Translations under genes and position numbers: made by a program
Shown: positions 38,397-46,975 of the stretch, piece after piece
Layout of the letters: every line of letters begins with the position of its first letter
How positions within the stretch are numbered: the first letter of the stretch is position 1
The notes under the pieces: generated by a model
Told to the model about the DNA's origin: nothing
Database searches by the model: none
Seen by the model: the letters and a program-made list of their open reading frames with translations, nothing else
NCBI RefSeq assembly: GCF_004519405.1
Contig: NZ_SGWI01000001.1
Span: 930,001 to 994,000, forward strand
From: Pseudomonas sp. BCA17
Lineage (GTDB): Bacteria; Pseudomonadota; Gammaproteobacteria; Pseudomonadales; Pseudomonadaceae
Reading direction: 5' to 3'
DNA length: 64,000 bases

Positions 38397-39633
38397 TAAA
38401 AAATACCTGATCGGTGCTCTGTCGGTGCTGCTTCTGGCGGGTGCCGGGGTGGCGCTGCGCAGCCCGGGCGCCGACTCGCCCGCCCCCACCGAGCAGTGGC
38501 TGGCGGTAAAGCCGGACGCGCTGGTGCACCAGATCGGCCTGGTGGGCAAGATCGAACCCGACACCACCGTGACCCTCACGGCGCCATTCGACGGCAATGT
38601 CCTGGCCAATCTGGTCGAGCAAGGCCAACGCGTCGAGGCCGGCCAAGTGTTGCTGCGCATGGACCCGGCCACCCTCGAAGTGCAACTGCGCGATGCCCTC
38701 TCCCTCCAGCTCAAGGCGCGGCGCACCGTGCAGGAAATGCAGGATTGGGACAGCAGCCCCGCCGTCAGCCGCGCCCGTCGCAGCCTGCGCACCGCCGAAA
38801 TGACGGCGGGTAATACCCAGCGCAAACTCACCGAAAGCGAGAACCTGTTCAAACGCGGCATCATCCCGCGCAACGAACTCGATGACCTCAAGCAACAGGC
38901 ACAACAGCAACAGCTGGACCTGGTCGCCGCACGCAGCGAATTGCAACAAGCGCAGGACCAAGGCAGAGGTGCCTACCGCCAGATCGCGGACATGGAGTTG
39001 ACCAACGCCACAGTGAAATACGACGCCCTGCACACGCTGCTCGATGGCAAGGAAGTCAAGGCACCGTTCTCCGGCATAGTGGTGCCCGCCCCCGGCAACA
39101 ACAACTCATCCTCGGGCGGTAACGCCAACACGCCTCCCGTGCAGGCCGGCAGCAAGGTAAACCAGGGCCAGGTGCTGTTCGGCCTGGCCAATATCGAACG
39201 ACTGAAAATCGTCGCCAAGGTATCCGAACTGGACATCAACCAGCTGCATCAGGGCCAGGCGGTGGAAGTGATGGGCGATGGCTTCGATGGCGAGCGGTTG
39301 ACGGGCTCCGTCAGCGTGGTCAGCGGCTTGGCGATTGCCAGTGATAGCCAGGGCAGCGCGCAGTTTCCGGTGACCTTGTCGATTCCCAAGCTCACGCCGA
39401 AGCAACTGCAACGTGTGCGATTGGGCATGAGCGCGCGGTTGACTATCGTGACGTACAACAATGATCAGGCGATGGTGATTCCAAGCCAGGCGATCCAGCC
39501 GGACATGACGGTGGAGTATCGGGCCGCCATGGATAAACCGGTGGAGCGGGTGACGGTGAAGACGGGGCAGTCGACGGCGCAAGGGGTGGAAGTGTTCGGC
39601 CTCAAGCCCGGATTTGTGAAGATCGCGCGATAA
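38386..39633 (+). CDS. HlyD/MacA family periplasmic adaptor
   Basis: 415 residues. An N-terminal anchor (residues about 7-23) is followed by a lipoyl half-motif (APFDGNVLANLVEQGQRVEA), a long helical hairpin (about 110-210, rich in Gln: DDLKQQAQQQQLDL), the second lipoyl half (APFSGIVVPAPG) and a beta-barrel domain. It bridges the FtsX-type permease and TolC. It is last in the operon, an unusual order compared with macAB. Confidence 0.9.
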   Translation: MTINKKYLIGALSVLLLAGAGVALRSPGADSPAPTEQWLAVKPDALVHQIGLVGKIEPDTTVTLTAPFDGNVLANLVEQGQRVEAGQVLLRMDPATLEVQLRDALSLQLKARRTVQEMQDWDSSPAVSRARRSLRTAEMTAGNTQRKLTESENLFKRGIIPRNELDDLKQQAQQQQLDLVAARSELQQAQDQGRGAYRQIADMELTNATVKYDALHTLLDGKEVKAPFSGIVVPAPGNNNSSSGGNANTPPVQAGSKVNQGQVLFGLANIERLKIVAKVSELDINQLHQGQAVEVMGDGFDGERLTGSVSVVSGLAIASDSQGSAQFPVTLSIPKLTPKQLQRVRLGMSARLTIVTYNNDQAMVIPSQAIQPDMTVEYRAAMDKPVERVTVKTGQSTAQGVEVFGLKPGFVKIAR

Positions 39634-39680
39634 ATGAAGACGCGAACGCAGGAGCAGGTCGGATCGTCGCCCTGCCCCCT

Positions 39681-41075
39681 TCAGATCTGCGCCAATTTGG
39701 CAGCCAATGCCTTGGCCTGAATCGCCACATCCGTCACCGCTGTGCTCTCCCACCACATCCCGCGCAACGGTGGCCCCATGGCGAATAACCGCTGGCTGAC
39801 CTGACTCTGGGCATCCAGTACCGCACCCGAAGCGTGCGCCGCAATCCCCAGGGCCAACGGCCCAGGCTGGATCAACCCACGCTTGAGCAACTGCTGCGGC
39901 AACGGCCGGGCCACGCGGCGCCAGTCGTATTCGATGCCACTGGAGTTGATCAACGCAGCCCCCGAGACCTGAGTGACGACCTGCTCACCTCGTCGGCGCA
40001 CACCAATGGTCACGCCCTTTTCCGAAGCCAGCAGCCCCTTGAACGACGCCGCCTGGATGCGCAGCCGTCCTTCCTCTTGCAGGCGCGCCACCAACTGCGC
40101 ACTCAACGGCGGTGAACGGTGATGGTGACTCTCCCACCAAGGTCGCACATGCCGCACGAACTGGCGTTTCTCACGCTCACTGGCCTGGCTCCACAACCGG
40201 CCGATATGCGCACGCACGGTGTCCAACGGCGCTTGCCAATCGATGCCCTCATGCTGCGCGAGCCGGCATTGCCTGCGCACCTCGCGCAGCAACTGCCGGG
40301 GGCTGCGCAGGCCCGGGTCGGCCGCCAGGAAGTCTATCCAACCCGGCGGCTGCCGACGCACATGGGGCAGCAGCCCGTGGCGCGAGAAGATCTCGATCGG
40401 CCCGCGATGGCCGGCCTGTTCCAAGGACACCACCGCATCCACCATGGTCAGCCCGGAACCGATGATCAGCACTGTCGCTTGCGGGTCGATGTGGGTCATG
40501 GCCTGCACGTCCCATGGGTCCACCGCCGCGGCGTTCAAACCACTGGACTCGGTCTGTGGCGTGCGCGCCGCCGGGAACATGCCGGTGGCGAGTACCGCGA
40601 ACCTGCCGCGCAGTTGCTCGCCGTTATCGAGGGTGACCAGGGTGGAGGCGTCCTCGACTTGCAGGTCGACCACTTCGGCACGCACATGCTCCACCGTGGA
40701 CGCGGACAGCGCCTTGGCTTCGGCCAGTCGCTGTTGCGCGTACACACCAAAAAGCCCGCGTGGCGGGAAGAGTTCGCTGATCGGTACGTGTTGCTCGGCC
40801 GACTCCGGCCAACCACCGGCGCCAATGTAGTCTGTGAGCCACTGGGTCAGGTCATCGGCGTTGTCCGGGTCGACGCTCATGCGCGCGGCGTTGCCGTTCA
40901 ACGTGTGGCCCAGCTCGACCGCGCTGTAGGCCTCGCCACGGCCCAGTTCGGCGCGTGGCTCGATCACGCGTATCTGCCGCTGCCCAGGCAGGCGCAACAG
41001 TTGCACCGCCAGCATCGTACCGCTCAGGCCGCCGCCGATGATCAGCACATCGGCGTTGCGGAAGGATTCACTCAT
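39681..41075 (-). CDS. FAD/NAD(P)-binding oxidoreductase
   Basis: 464 residues from MSESFRNADVLIIGGG; the earlier ATG at 41081 has worse spacing to the AAGGG site. Two Rossmann motifs: VLIIGGGLSGTMLAVQLL at the N-terminus for FAD and VLIIGSGLTMVDAVVSL near residue 205 for NAD(P). The family (FAD-NAD(P)-binding, PF13454-like) includes putative monooxygenases and ornithine-hydroxylase-like enzymes. Last gene of the sfnB/Liv-type block, 12 bases after the LivF-type gene; probably acts on the imported compound. Confidence 0.8.
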   Translation of the reverse strand: MSESFRNADVLIIGGGLSGTMLAVQLLRLPGQRQIRVIEPRAELGRGEAYSAVELGHTLNGNAARMSVDPDNADDLTQWLTDYIGAGGWPESAEQHVPISELFPPRGLFGVYAQQRLAEAKALSASTVEHVRAEVVDLQVEDASTLVTLDNGEQLRGRFAVLATGMFPAARTPQTESSGLNAAAVDPWDVQAMTHIDPQATVLIIGSGLTMVDAVVSLEQAGHRGPIEIFSRHGLLPHVRRQPPGWIDFLAADPGLRSPRQLLREVRRQCRLAQHEGIDWQAPLDTVRAHIGRLWSQASEREKRQFVRHVRPWWESHHHRSPPLSAQLVARLQEEGRLRIQAASFKGLLASEKGVTIGVRRRGEQVVTQVSGAALINSSGIEYDWRRVARPLPQQLLKRGLIQPGPLALGIAAHASGAVLDAQSQVSQRLFAMGPPLRGMWWESTAVTDVAIQAKALAAKLAQI

Positions 41076-41087
41076 GCACATAGGCCC

Positions 41088-41855
41088 TTACTGTTTGCCC
41101 AGATAAATATCCTGCAAGTCACCCCGCGCCAGTAACTCGGCGGCGCTGCCACTCAAGGCTACCCGCCCAGTATCCAGCACGTAGCCCTGGGACGCATAGT
41201 TGAGCGCGACGTTGATGTTCTGCTCGGCGATCAGGAAACTCACCTGCTGCTCGCGATTGAGCTGCGCGATGATCTCGAAGATCTCTTGCACGATCATAGG
41301 CGCCAAACCCATGGACGGCTCGTCGAGCAGTACCAAAGTAGGACGGGTCATCAACGCCCGGCCGATGGCGACCATCTGCTGCTCGCCGCCCGAGGTGAGC
41401 CCGGCGCGGGTGTGGCGCTTGGTCTTGAGCCGCGGAAACCAGGCATACAGACGCTCCAGGTCCCGCGCCATATCCTGGCGGCTCAGGCGCCGCACAAAGC
41501 CGCCGCTGCGCAGGTTGTCTTCCACCGTCAGTTGGCCGAACACATGGCGGCCTTCCAACACATGCACCATGCCCTGGCGCACCCGCTGGCTGGGGTCGAT
41601 ACCGGCCAGGTCATGCCCGGCGTATTCGATGGTCCCACGGCTGACCTCGGCGCGCTCGGCCCGCACCAGGCCCGAGATAGCCTTGAGCGTGGTGCTCTTG
41701 CCCGCACCATTGGCGCCGAGCAAGGCAACGATGGCGCCCTTGGGTACTTGAAGCGACACCCCGGCCACCGCCAGGATCGCGCCATCGTAGATCACCTCAA
41801 TATCATTGACGCTTAACAGTGTCGGGCTCGCAGGTTCAGCGGCGGTCTGGCTCAT
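41088..41855 (-). CDS. Liv-type ABC transporter ATP-binding protein (LivF-like)
   Basis: 255 residues. Walker A GANGAGKST, signature LTSGGEQQM, Walker B LVLLDEPSMG and the C-terminal EQNINVALNYA of LivF proteins. It lies between the substrate-binding protein and the oxidoreductase genes. Part of a complete hydrophobic-amino-acid-type importer whose real substrate, by context, is probably an organosulfur compound. Confidence 0.9.
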   Translation of the reverse strand: MSQTAAEPASPTLLSVNDIEVIYDGAILAVAGVSLQVPKGAIVALLGANGAGKSTTLKAISGLVRAERAEVSRGTIEYAGHDLAGIDPSQRVRQGMVHVLEGRHVFGQLTVEDNLRSGGFVRRLSRQDMARDLERLYAWFPRLKTKRHTRAGLTSGGEQQMVAIGRALMTRPTLVLLDEPSMGLAPMIVQEIFEIIAQLNREQQVSFLIAEQNINVALNYASQGYVLDTGRVALSGSAAELLARGDLQDIYLGKQ

Positions 41856-41858
41856 GGT

Positions 41859-43199
41859 TTATTCATCCCCGGTGCAGGTGCGCGGCGTCAGGCCTTTTTC
41901 CTTGGCGAACGCAGCAGATTTTTCATCGATCAACGGGCGCAGCAGCGCACGGTCAGCGGCGATCCAGTCGCTGATCAGCGTCCAGTGGGCACCGTCCCAT
42001 TGCTGCACCCGCGCCGAGCCGCCGCCTTCGTGGTCGCGGCACGACAGCTTGAGGTTCTGCATCAGGCCCAGGTACCCCATGTCTTTCAAGCGTGCATCAT
42101 CGATGTTCAGGTGTTCCAGGCCCCAGCGGCCTTCTTCGCCATTGAGCGGGCGCTTGCCGAACTTGGCCTGGGCGGTGCGGATCGCTTCCACCGCCACGGC
42201 GGCGTTCACCAGGCCGGAGTTGTAGTAGACGCTGCCGAAATTGCCCAGGTCCTTGAGGTCGCTGTGGCCCTTGTCGAGGACGTACTGCTTGAGGCGTTTG
42301 TGAATCTCGAAATCAGCGCCGGCCGGGTACGGCGTAAGCGCCAGGTAGCCCTTGGCGGCAGCGCCGGCAGGCAGCACGTCTTCGCTGGAACTGGCCCAGA
42401 TGTCGCCGATGATATGGTCTACCGGGAAGCCGAAACGCGCCGCCGTCTTGACCGCCACCGGCGTGGACACCCCCCAGGTACGCAGGAACACCCAGTCCGG
42501 GTTGGCCTGGCGTACCTGGCGCCATTGCGCCGATTGTTCGTTGCCCGGATCGGCTACGGGGATCTGGATATTTTCAAAGCCGTACTTCTCGGCCAACAAC
42601 TTCAACGGGCCGAGGGTTTCGCGCCCATACGCGGAGTCGTGGTAGACCGTGGCAATCTTCTTGCCCTTGAGCTTGTCGAAACCGCCTTCGCGCTGGGCGA
42701 TGTAGTTCACCAGGGTCGACGCCTCGCTGTAGAAAGTCAGCATCACCGGGAAGTTGTATGGGAACACCGTGCCGTCGGTGGCTTCGGTGCGGCCGTAACC
42801 CAGGGTGATCAGCGGGATCTTGTCCACCTCGGCGCGCTCGCTCAAGGCGTACGCCGCCGGTGCGCCGTTGGGCTGGTACACCGCCACCGGCGCGCCCTCC
42901 AGGCCATGTTTGAAGCGCTCGTAGCACTCGATGCCCTTCTCCGCCGTCCATTCGGTCTCGCACTCCTGCCACACCAGTTTCACACCGTTGATGCCGCCTT
43001 CGACCTCGTTGATATAGCGCAGGTAGTCGATCATCCCGGCCCACACCTGCACGCCGCTGGAGGCATAGGCCCCGACGCGATAGGTCGCCAGGGGAATGAA
43101 TTGCTGGTCAGGCGCGGCCATCGCGTGGGGGACGGCGCCAGTCAAGGTGGCAAGCGCAAAGGCAGCGCCGGCCAGGGAACGTTTCAAGGTTGCACGCAT
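41859..43199 (-). CDS. Liv-type ABC transporter substrate-binding protein
   Basis: 446 residues, longer than LivJ (about 370). Signal peptide cleaved at AMA-APD. Periplasmic binding protein type I fold: IDYLRYINEVEGGINGVKL, then VAVYQPNGAPAAYALSERAE and a C-terminal Cys pair (KLSCRDHEGG, TPRTCTGDE). Family members occur in aromatic and sulfur-compound uptake loci. It lies inside the importer gene set, between the LivM- and LivF-type genes. Confidence 0.88.
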   Translation of the reverse strand: MRATLKRSLAGAAFALATLTGAVPHAMAAPDQQFIPLATYRVGAYASSGVQVWAGMIDYLRYINEVEGGINGVKLVWQECETEWTAEKGIECYERFKHGLEGAPVAVYQPNGAPAAYALSERAEVDKIPLITLGYGRTEATDGTVFPYNFPVMLTFYSEASTLVNYIAQREGGFDKLKGKKIATVYHDSAYGRETLGPLKLLAEKYGFENIQIPVADPGNEQSAQWRQVRQANPDWVFLRTWGVSTPVAVKTAARFGFPVDHIIGDIWASSSEDVLPAGAAAKGYLALTPYPAGADFEIHKRLKQYVLDKGHSDLKDLGNFGSVYYNSGLVNAAVAVEAIRTAQAKFGKRPLNGEEGRWGLEHLNIDDARLKDMGYLGLMQNLKLSCRDHEGGGSARVQQWDGAHWTLISDWIAADRALLRPLIDEKSAAFAKEKGLTPRTCTGDE

Positions 43200-43217
43200 T
43201 GGGATTCTCTTATCGGT

Positions 43218-44267
43218 TCAGAAACGTAGAGGCCACTGACGCAGCCGGTCGCGAAGGTTGCTCAGCAGGCGAATCAAGCCTTCGGGCTCCTTGATCAGGA
43301 ACACGATGATCAACACGCCAAAAATGATTTTCTGCAGGTTCTGCAACTGCCCCGCATCTATCGCGCCGCCGAACAACGCCTGCCCGGCATGGCTGAGGAA
43401 AATCGGCAGCAGACTGATAAAGGCCGCGCCGACAAAATTACCGGCGATGCTGCCCATGCCACCGATAATGATGATGAACAGGATCTGGAACGAGCGGTTG
43501 ATATCGAAGCTGCCGGCACTGGCCGTGCCCAGGTAGGCAAAGGCCCACAAGGCACCGGCGATGCCCAGGTAGAACGAGCTGACGGCAAACGCCAGGCGCT
43601 TGTAGCGCGCCACCGGAATACCCACCACGGCAGCGGCAGTGTCCATGTCGCGGATCGCCATCCAGTTGCGGCCGATCTGGCTACGTACCAGGTTGACGGC
43701 GGCCCAGGTCAACAGCAGCACCGTCACCAGCGCCAGCAGGTAGCGGCCCAGCGGTGTGTTGAGGTCATGGCCGAACAGCGCCAGCTTCGGCGCGGAAATG
43801 GTCCCGGAAGAACCGTAGTTGTAGAACCACGGGAACTTGACGAACAGCCACTCCAGGAAAAACTGCGCGGCCAGGGTGGTGACCATCAGGTAGAAGCCCT
43901 TGATCCGCGAGCTGGGCAAACCAAACAACAGCCCGGTCAACGCACTGACCACCCCGCCGCCCAACAGGGCCACCGGCAAGCCCAACTCGGGCATGCGCAA
44001 CAGAAATCCGTAGGTGGCAAATGCGCCGACGGCCATGAAACCGGCTGCGCCGACCGAGGTCTGCCCGGTGTAGCCGGTCAGCAGGTTCAGGCCCAGTCCG
44101 GCCAGGGACAGCACCAGAAAAGGAATCAGGATCGCATTGAGCCAATAGTCATTGCCCCACAGCGGCACCACGACAAAGGCCAGCGTCAACAGGCCAATCA
44201 GGCCCCACGGGATGCGTCGCTCGGTCAGCAGCAGTGGCGCGGTTTCTTGAACAACAGGTATCGACAT
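43218..44267 (-). CDS. Liv-type ABC transporter permease (LivM-like)
   Basis: 349 residues from MSIPVVQETAPLLLTERR, 4 bases after the stop of the LivH-type gene. About nine hydrophobic helices; GLGLNLLTGYTGQTSVGAAG is the LivM signature. Inner-membrane channel half. Confidence 0.9.
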   Translation of the reverse strand: MSIPVVQETAPLLLTERRIPWGLIGLLTLAFVVVPLWGNDYWLNAILIPFLVLSLAGLGLNLLTGYTGQTSVGAAGFMAVGAFATYGFLLRMPELGLPVALLGGGVVSALTGLLFGLPSSRIKGFYLMVTTLAAQFFLEWLFVKFPWFYNYGSSGTISAPKLALFGHDLNTPLGRYLLALVTVLLLTWAAVNLVRSQIGRNWMAIRDMDTAAAVVGIPVARYKRLAFAVSSFYLGIAGALWAFAYLGTASAGSFDINRSFQILFIIIIGGMGSIAGNFVGAAFISLLPIFLSHAGQALFGGAIDAGQLQNLQKIIFGVLIIVFLIKEPEGLIRLLSNLRDRLRQWPLRF

Positions 44268-44271
44268 GGGT

Positions 44272-45153
44272 TCAGACTCGCTCGATGGCGCGCTCGCCGA
44301 ACAGGCCGGCGGGGCGGATATACAGGAAGGCCAGGGCCAATACGTAGGCAAACCACGGTGTGATACCGCCACCGATCAACGGGCCGATGTACACCTCGGC
44401 CAGGTTCTCCGCCGCGCCGACAATCAACCCGCCGACAATCGCCCCACCAATCGAGGTAAAGCCGCCGATGATCAGCACCGGCAGCGCCTTGAGCACCACC
44501 AGCGACAAGGAAAACTGCACGCCCTGGCGCGCTCCCCAGAGCAACCCGGCGACCAGCCCGACAACGCCCGCCACCGCCCAGACGATCTGCCAGATGCGGT
44601 TGAGGTTGATGCCTATGGACAGCGCCGCCGTGGTGTCATCCGCCACTGCGCGCAGCGACACGCCGATGCGGGTTTTGTTGAACAGCAGCGCCAGCATCGT
44701 CACCAGCACCACGGCGGCGGCGGCCGCGACCAGGTCGAACTGGCTGAGCATCAGCAGCCCGACGAACAGCGGCACGTCGTCGATACCCAGGTCGAGGGCA
44801 CGCACCTGCGACCCCATCAAACCTTGGGCCAGCCCCTCGATGATGAACGACAGGCCCAGCGTGGCCATGAACAGGGTGATCGGCGAACGGTTCACCAGCG
44901 GCCGTAACACCAGGCGCTCAATCAACAAGGCGCCGACGCTCATCACGAGCACCGTCAACAGCAGTGCCAGGGCAAACGGCATGCCCTGGTCATGCAGGCT
45001 GACGAAGGTCAACGCGGCGAACAGCAGCATCGAGCCCTGGGCAAAATTGAACACGCCGCTGGCCTTGTAGATCAGCACAAAACCAATGGCGACCAGCGAG
45101 TACATGGTGCCGGCGAGCAGGCCGCCGAGCAGGGTTTCGAAGAAGAACGTCAT
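44272..45153 (-). CDS. Liv-type ABC transporter permease (LivH-like)
   Basis: 293 residues with about eight hydrophobic helices. GLLAGTMYSLVAIGFVLIYK at the N-terminus and the permease loop near RIWQIVWAVAGVVG identify LivH. Its start overlaps the stop of the LivG-type gene by 4 bases. Confidence 0.9.
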   Translation of the reverse strand: MTFFFETLLGGLLAGTMYSLVAIGFVLIYKASGVFNFAQGSMLLFAALTFVSLHDQGMPFALALLLTVLVMSVGALLIERLVLRPLVNRSPITLFMATLGLSFIIEGLAQGLMGSQVRALDLGIDDVPLFVGLLMLSQFDLVAAAAAVVLVTMLALLFNKTRIGVSLRAVADDTTAALSIGINLNRIWQIVWAVAGVVGLVAGLLWGARQGVQFSLSLVVLKALPVLIIGGFTSIGGAIVGGLIVGAAENLAEVYIGPLIGGGITPWFAYVLALAFLYIRPAGLFGERAIERV

Positions 45154-45923
45154 CCGTGTGCAACTCCCAGGTAGGCCGCGATCACGTCAGGGTTGGCCTG
45201 CACCTCTGCCGGCGTGCCGTCGCCGACCTTGCGCCCGTAGTCGAGCACCACCACATGGTCGGACAGGCCCATGACCACGCCCATGTCATGTTCGATCAAC
45301 ACCACGGTGGTGCCGAGGTCGCGGTTCACATCGGCAACGAAACGCGCCATCTCGCGTTTTTCGTCGGCGTTCATGCCGGCCATGGGTTCGTCGAGCAGCA
45401 GCAGGCTGGGCCCGGCGATCAGCGCCCGGCCCAGTTCCACGCGCTTTTGCAGGCCGTAGGACAGGTTGCCTACCAGCACCTCGCGATGGGCTTGCAGGTC
45501 AAGGAATTCGAGGATGCCCTGGGCGCGCGCACGGAACGCTTCGGCCTCCCGTCGCGCGCGCGGCAGGTGCAGGGCTTGTTCGATAAAGGTCGTGCGCATA
45601 TGCCGCGACAGGCCGGTGAGGAGGTTGTCGAGCACGCTCATCTTCTTGAACAGCGCGTTGTTCTGAAAAGTGCGACCAATGCCGCGACGGGCGGCGCCCA
45701 GGGGATCGATGCGCTGGAAGTGTTGTTGGTCGAATACGATCTCACCGGCATCGAAGCGATACACGCCGTTGAGCACATTGAGCAACGAACTCTTGCCGGC
45801 ACCATTGGGCCCGATCAGCGCGCAGATCTCGCCGCGCCGCACATCAAAGGACAAGGCGTTGATGGCCTTGACCCCTTTGAACGAAAGCGAGATATCCCGT
45901 ACCTGCAAAATGGCCTGGCTCAT
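45150..45923 (-). CDS. Liv-type ABC transporter ATP-binding protein (LivG-like)
   Basis: 257 residues. Walker A GPNGAGKSS, signature LSYGLQKRVELGRAL, Walker B LLLLDEPMAGMN, typical of LivG. Its start overlaps the stop of the AMP-ligase-like gene (ATGA), so importer expression is translationally coupled to that gene. Confidence 0.92.
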   Translation of the reverse strand: MSQAILQVRDISLSFKGVKAINALSFDVRRGEICALIGPNGAGKSSLLNVLNGVYRFDAGEIVFDQQHFQRIDPLGAARRGIGRTFQNNALFKKMSVLDNLLTGLSRHMRTTFIEQALHLPRARREAEAFRARAQGILEFLDLQAHREVLVGNLSYGLQKRVELGRALIAGPSLLLLDEPMAGMNADEKREMARFVADVNRDLGTTVVLIEHDMGVVMGLSDHVVVLDYGRKVGDGTPAEVQANPDVIAAYLGVAHG

Positions 45924-46822
45924 GCAATGTCCCGCTTGAATTCAGCCAGCCATGTCGGCTCGGCGCTGGTTTTGAGGGGTTGCCAGATATAGGCCAGGCG
46001 CTGGAAACCCAGCAGCCTGCGCACGCGGTTTTTCAACACGCGGCGCAGGCCGCTTTGCGGATGCGCGATAGCCCAGTCGCACAGGCGACGGCGCCAGGTG
46101 CCGAGGGGAGCCAGGCGGCTTTCGATATCGTCGGCCAGGTGTTGCAAACGCGATGGCGACAACAGCAAGCCGGTCGGCGCCACTTCGCTGCGGTCACGGC
46201 GGGCCGACGCCGGGCTTTCCGGGAAAGCCAGGCCATGGCCGCTGCTTAGCCATTGTTCCAAGACTACGGCGAGGCCACCTTGCCAGTGGGTGCCCTCCTC
46301 GCTCCACAGCGCGGTTTCACCCGTGGGTCGCCACCAACGCTGCACGTGCTGCGCCGGGTCGATCGGGCCGAGCAGTTGGGCGAAATCCAACCGCTGGATG
46401 GACTGCCAATGTCGCGCCTGCTGGCGACTTTGCACATAGCCGTGGGTGGGACGAATGCGCCACAGTTGCTGCTGCAGCGCCTCGGGCGGCAGGTCATCGG
46501 CCAGGGTCAGTACCGGCGCGCCGACAGACTGGGCAGCCAGGGCAAGCAGCAACAGGTTGGGCTCAAAAGCGCCGCTGAGGGCCAGCCGCGACTGCTCATC
46601 GAAGCCCTGCTGACGCAAGCCATCGGCCAGGCGCTCGACATCGCGCAAAGCGTCGATCCAGCGCCAGGCGTACCACTGGCCCTGGCGCTTGTGGCGCAGA
46701 GCGGTTTGCAGCGGGGTGATCTGTGCCCAGTGGTGCAGTTGTTCCAGGGCCTGGGGCAAATTACCGAGCGATTCGGCGGGCCATTCCAGGGTCAGCGGAC
46801 GTGTGAGTTCGTGCACGCTCAT
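45920..46822 (-). CDS. Degenerate AMP-dependent acyl-CoA ligase N-terminal domain protein
   Basis: 300 residues matching only the N-terminal part of long-chain acyl-CoA synthetases (ALRHKRQGQWYAWRWIDALR, GLRQQGFDEQSRLALSG). The nucleotide-binding P-loop (T/S-S-G-T-T-G-x-P-K) is absent; at that place the sequence reads PTGETALWSEEGTHWQGG. The C-terminal catalytic domain is missing and replaced by a basic helical tail. The reading frame is intact and overlaps the LivG-type start, so it is probably expressed; enzyme activity is unlikely. Confidence 0.7.
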   Translation of the reverse strand: MSVHELTRPLTLEWPAESLGNLPQALEQLHHWAQITPLQTALRHKRQGQWYAWRWIDALRDVERLADGLRQQGFDEQSRLALSGAFEPNLLLLALAAQSVGAPVLTLADDLPPEALQQQLWRIRPTHGYVQSRQQARHWQSIQRLDFAQLLGPIDPAQHVQRWWRPTGETALWSEEGTHWQGGLAVVLEQWLSSGHGLAFPESPASARRDRSEVAPTGLLLSPSRLQHLADDIESRLAPLGTWRRRLCDWAIAHPQSGLRRVLKNRVRRLLGFQRLAYIWQPLKTSAEPTWLAEFKRDIA

Positions 46823-46898
46823 AGGGAGTACTCCTATTTGTGTTTAAGCGTGCGGTGGTCCGCTGGCTGAATTTGGATCGACATCCGGCACATCTGGA

Positions 46899-46975
46899 AA
46901 GGGGTTTGCTCCCGATGGCGGTGTATCAGTTGCAGGTTTCTGAATGAACTCCCGCCATCGGGAGCAAGTCCCCTT
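46899..46975. repeat. REP doublet overlapping the 3' end of the flavin monooxygenase gene
   Basis: Arms 46899-46921 (AAGGGGTTTGCTCCCGATGG and on) and 46952-46975 are inverted copies with about two mismatches, 30 bases apart. The right arm lies inside the coding sequence and encodes residues near the C-terminus of the monooxygenase. A long hairpin forms at the junction with the AMP-ligase-like gene. Confidence 0.82.
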
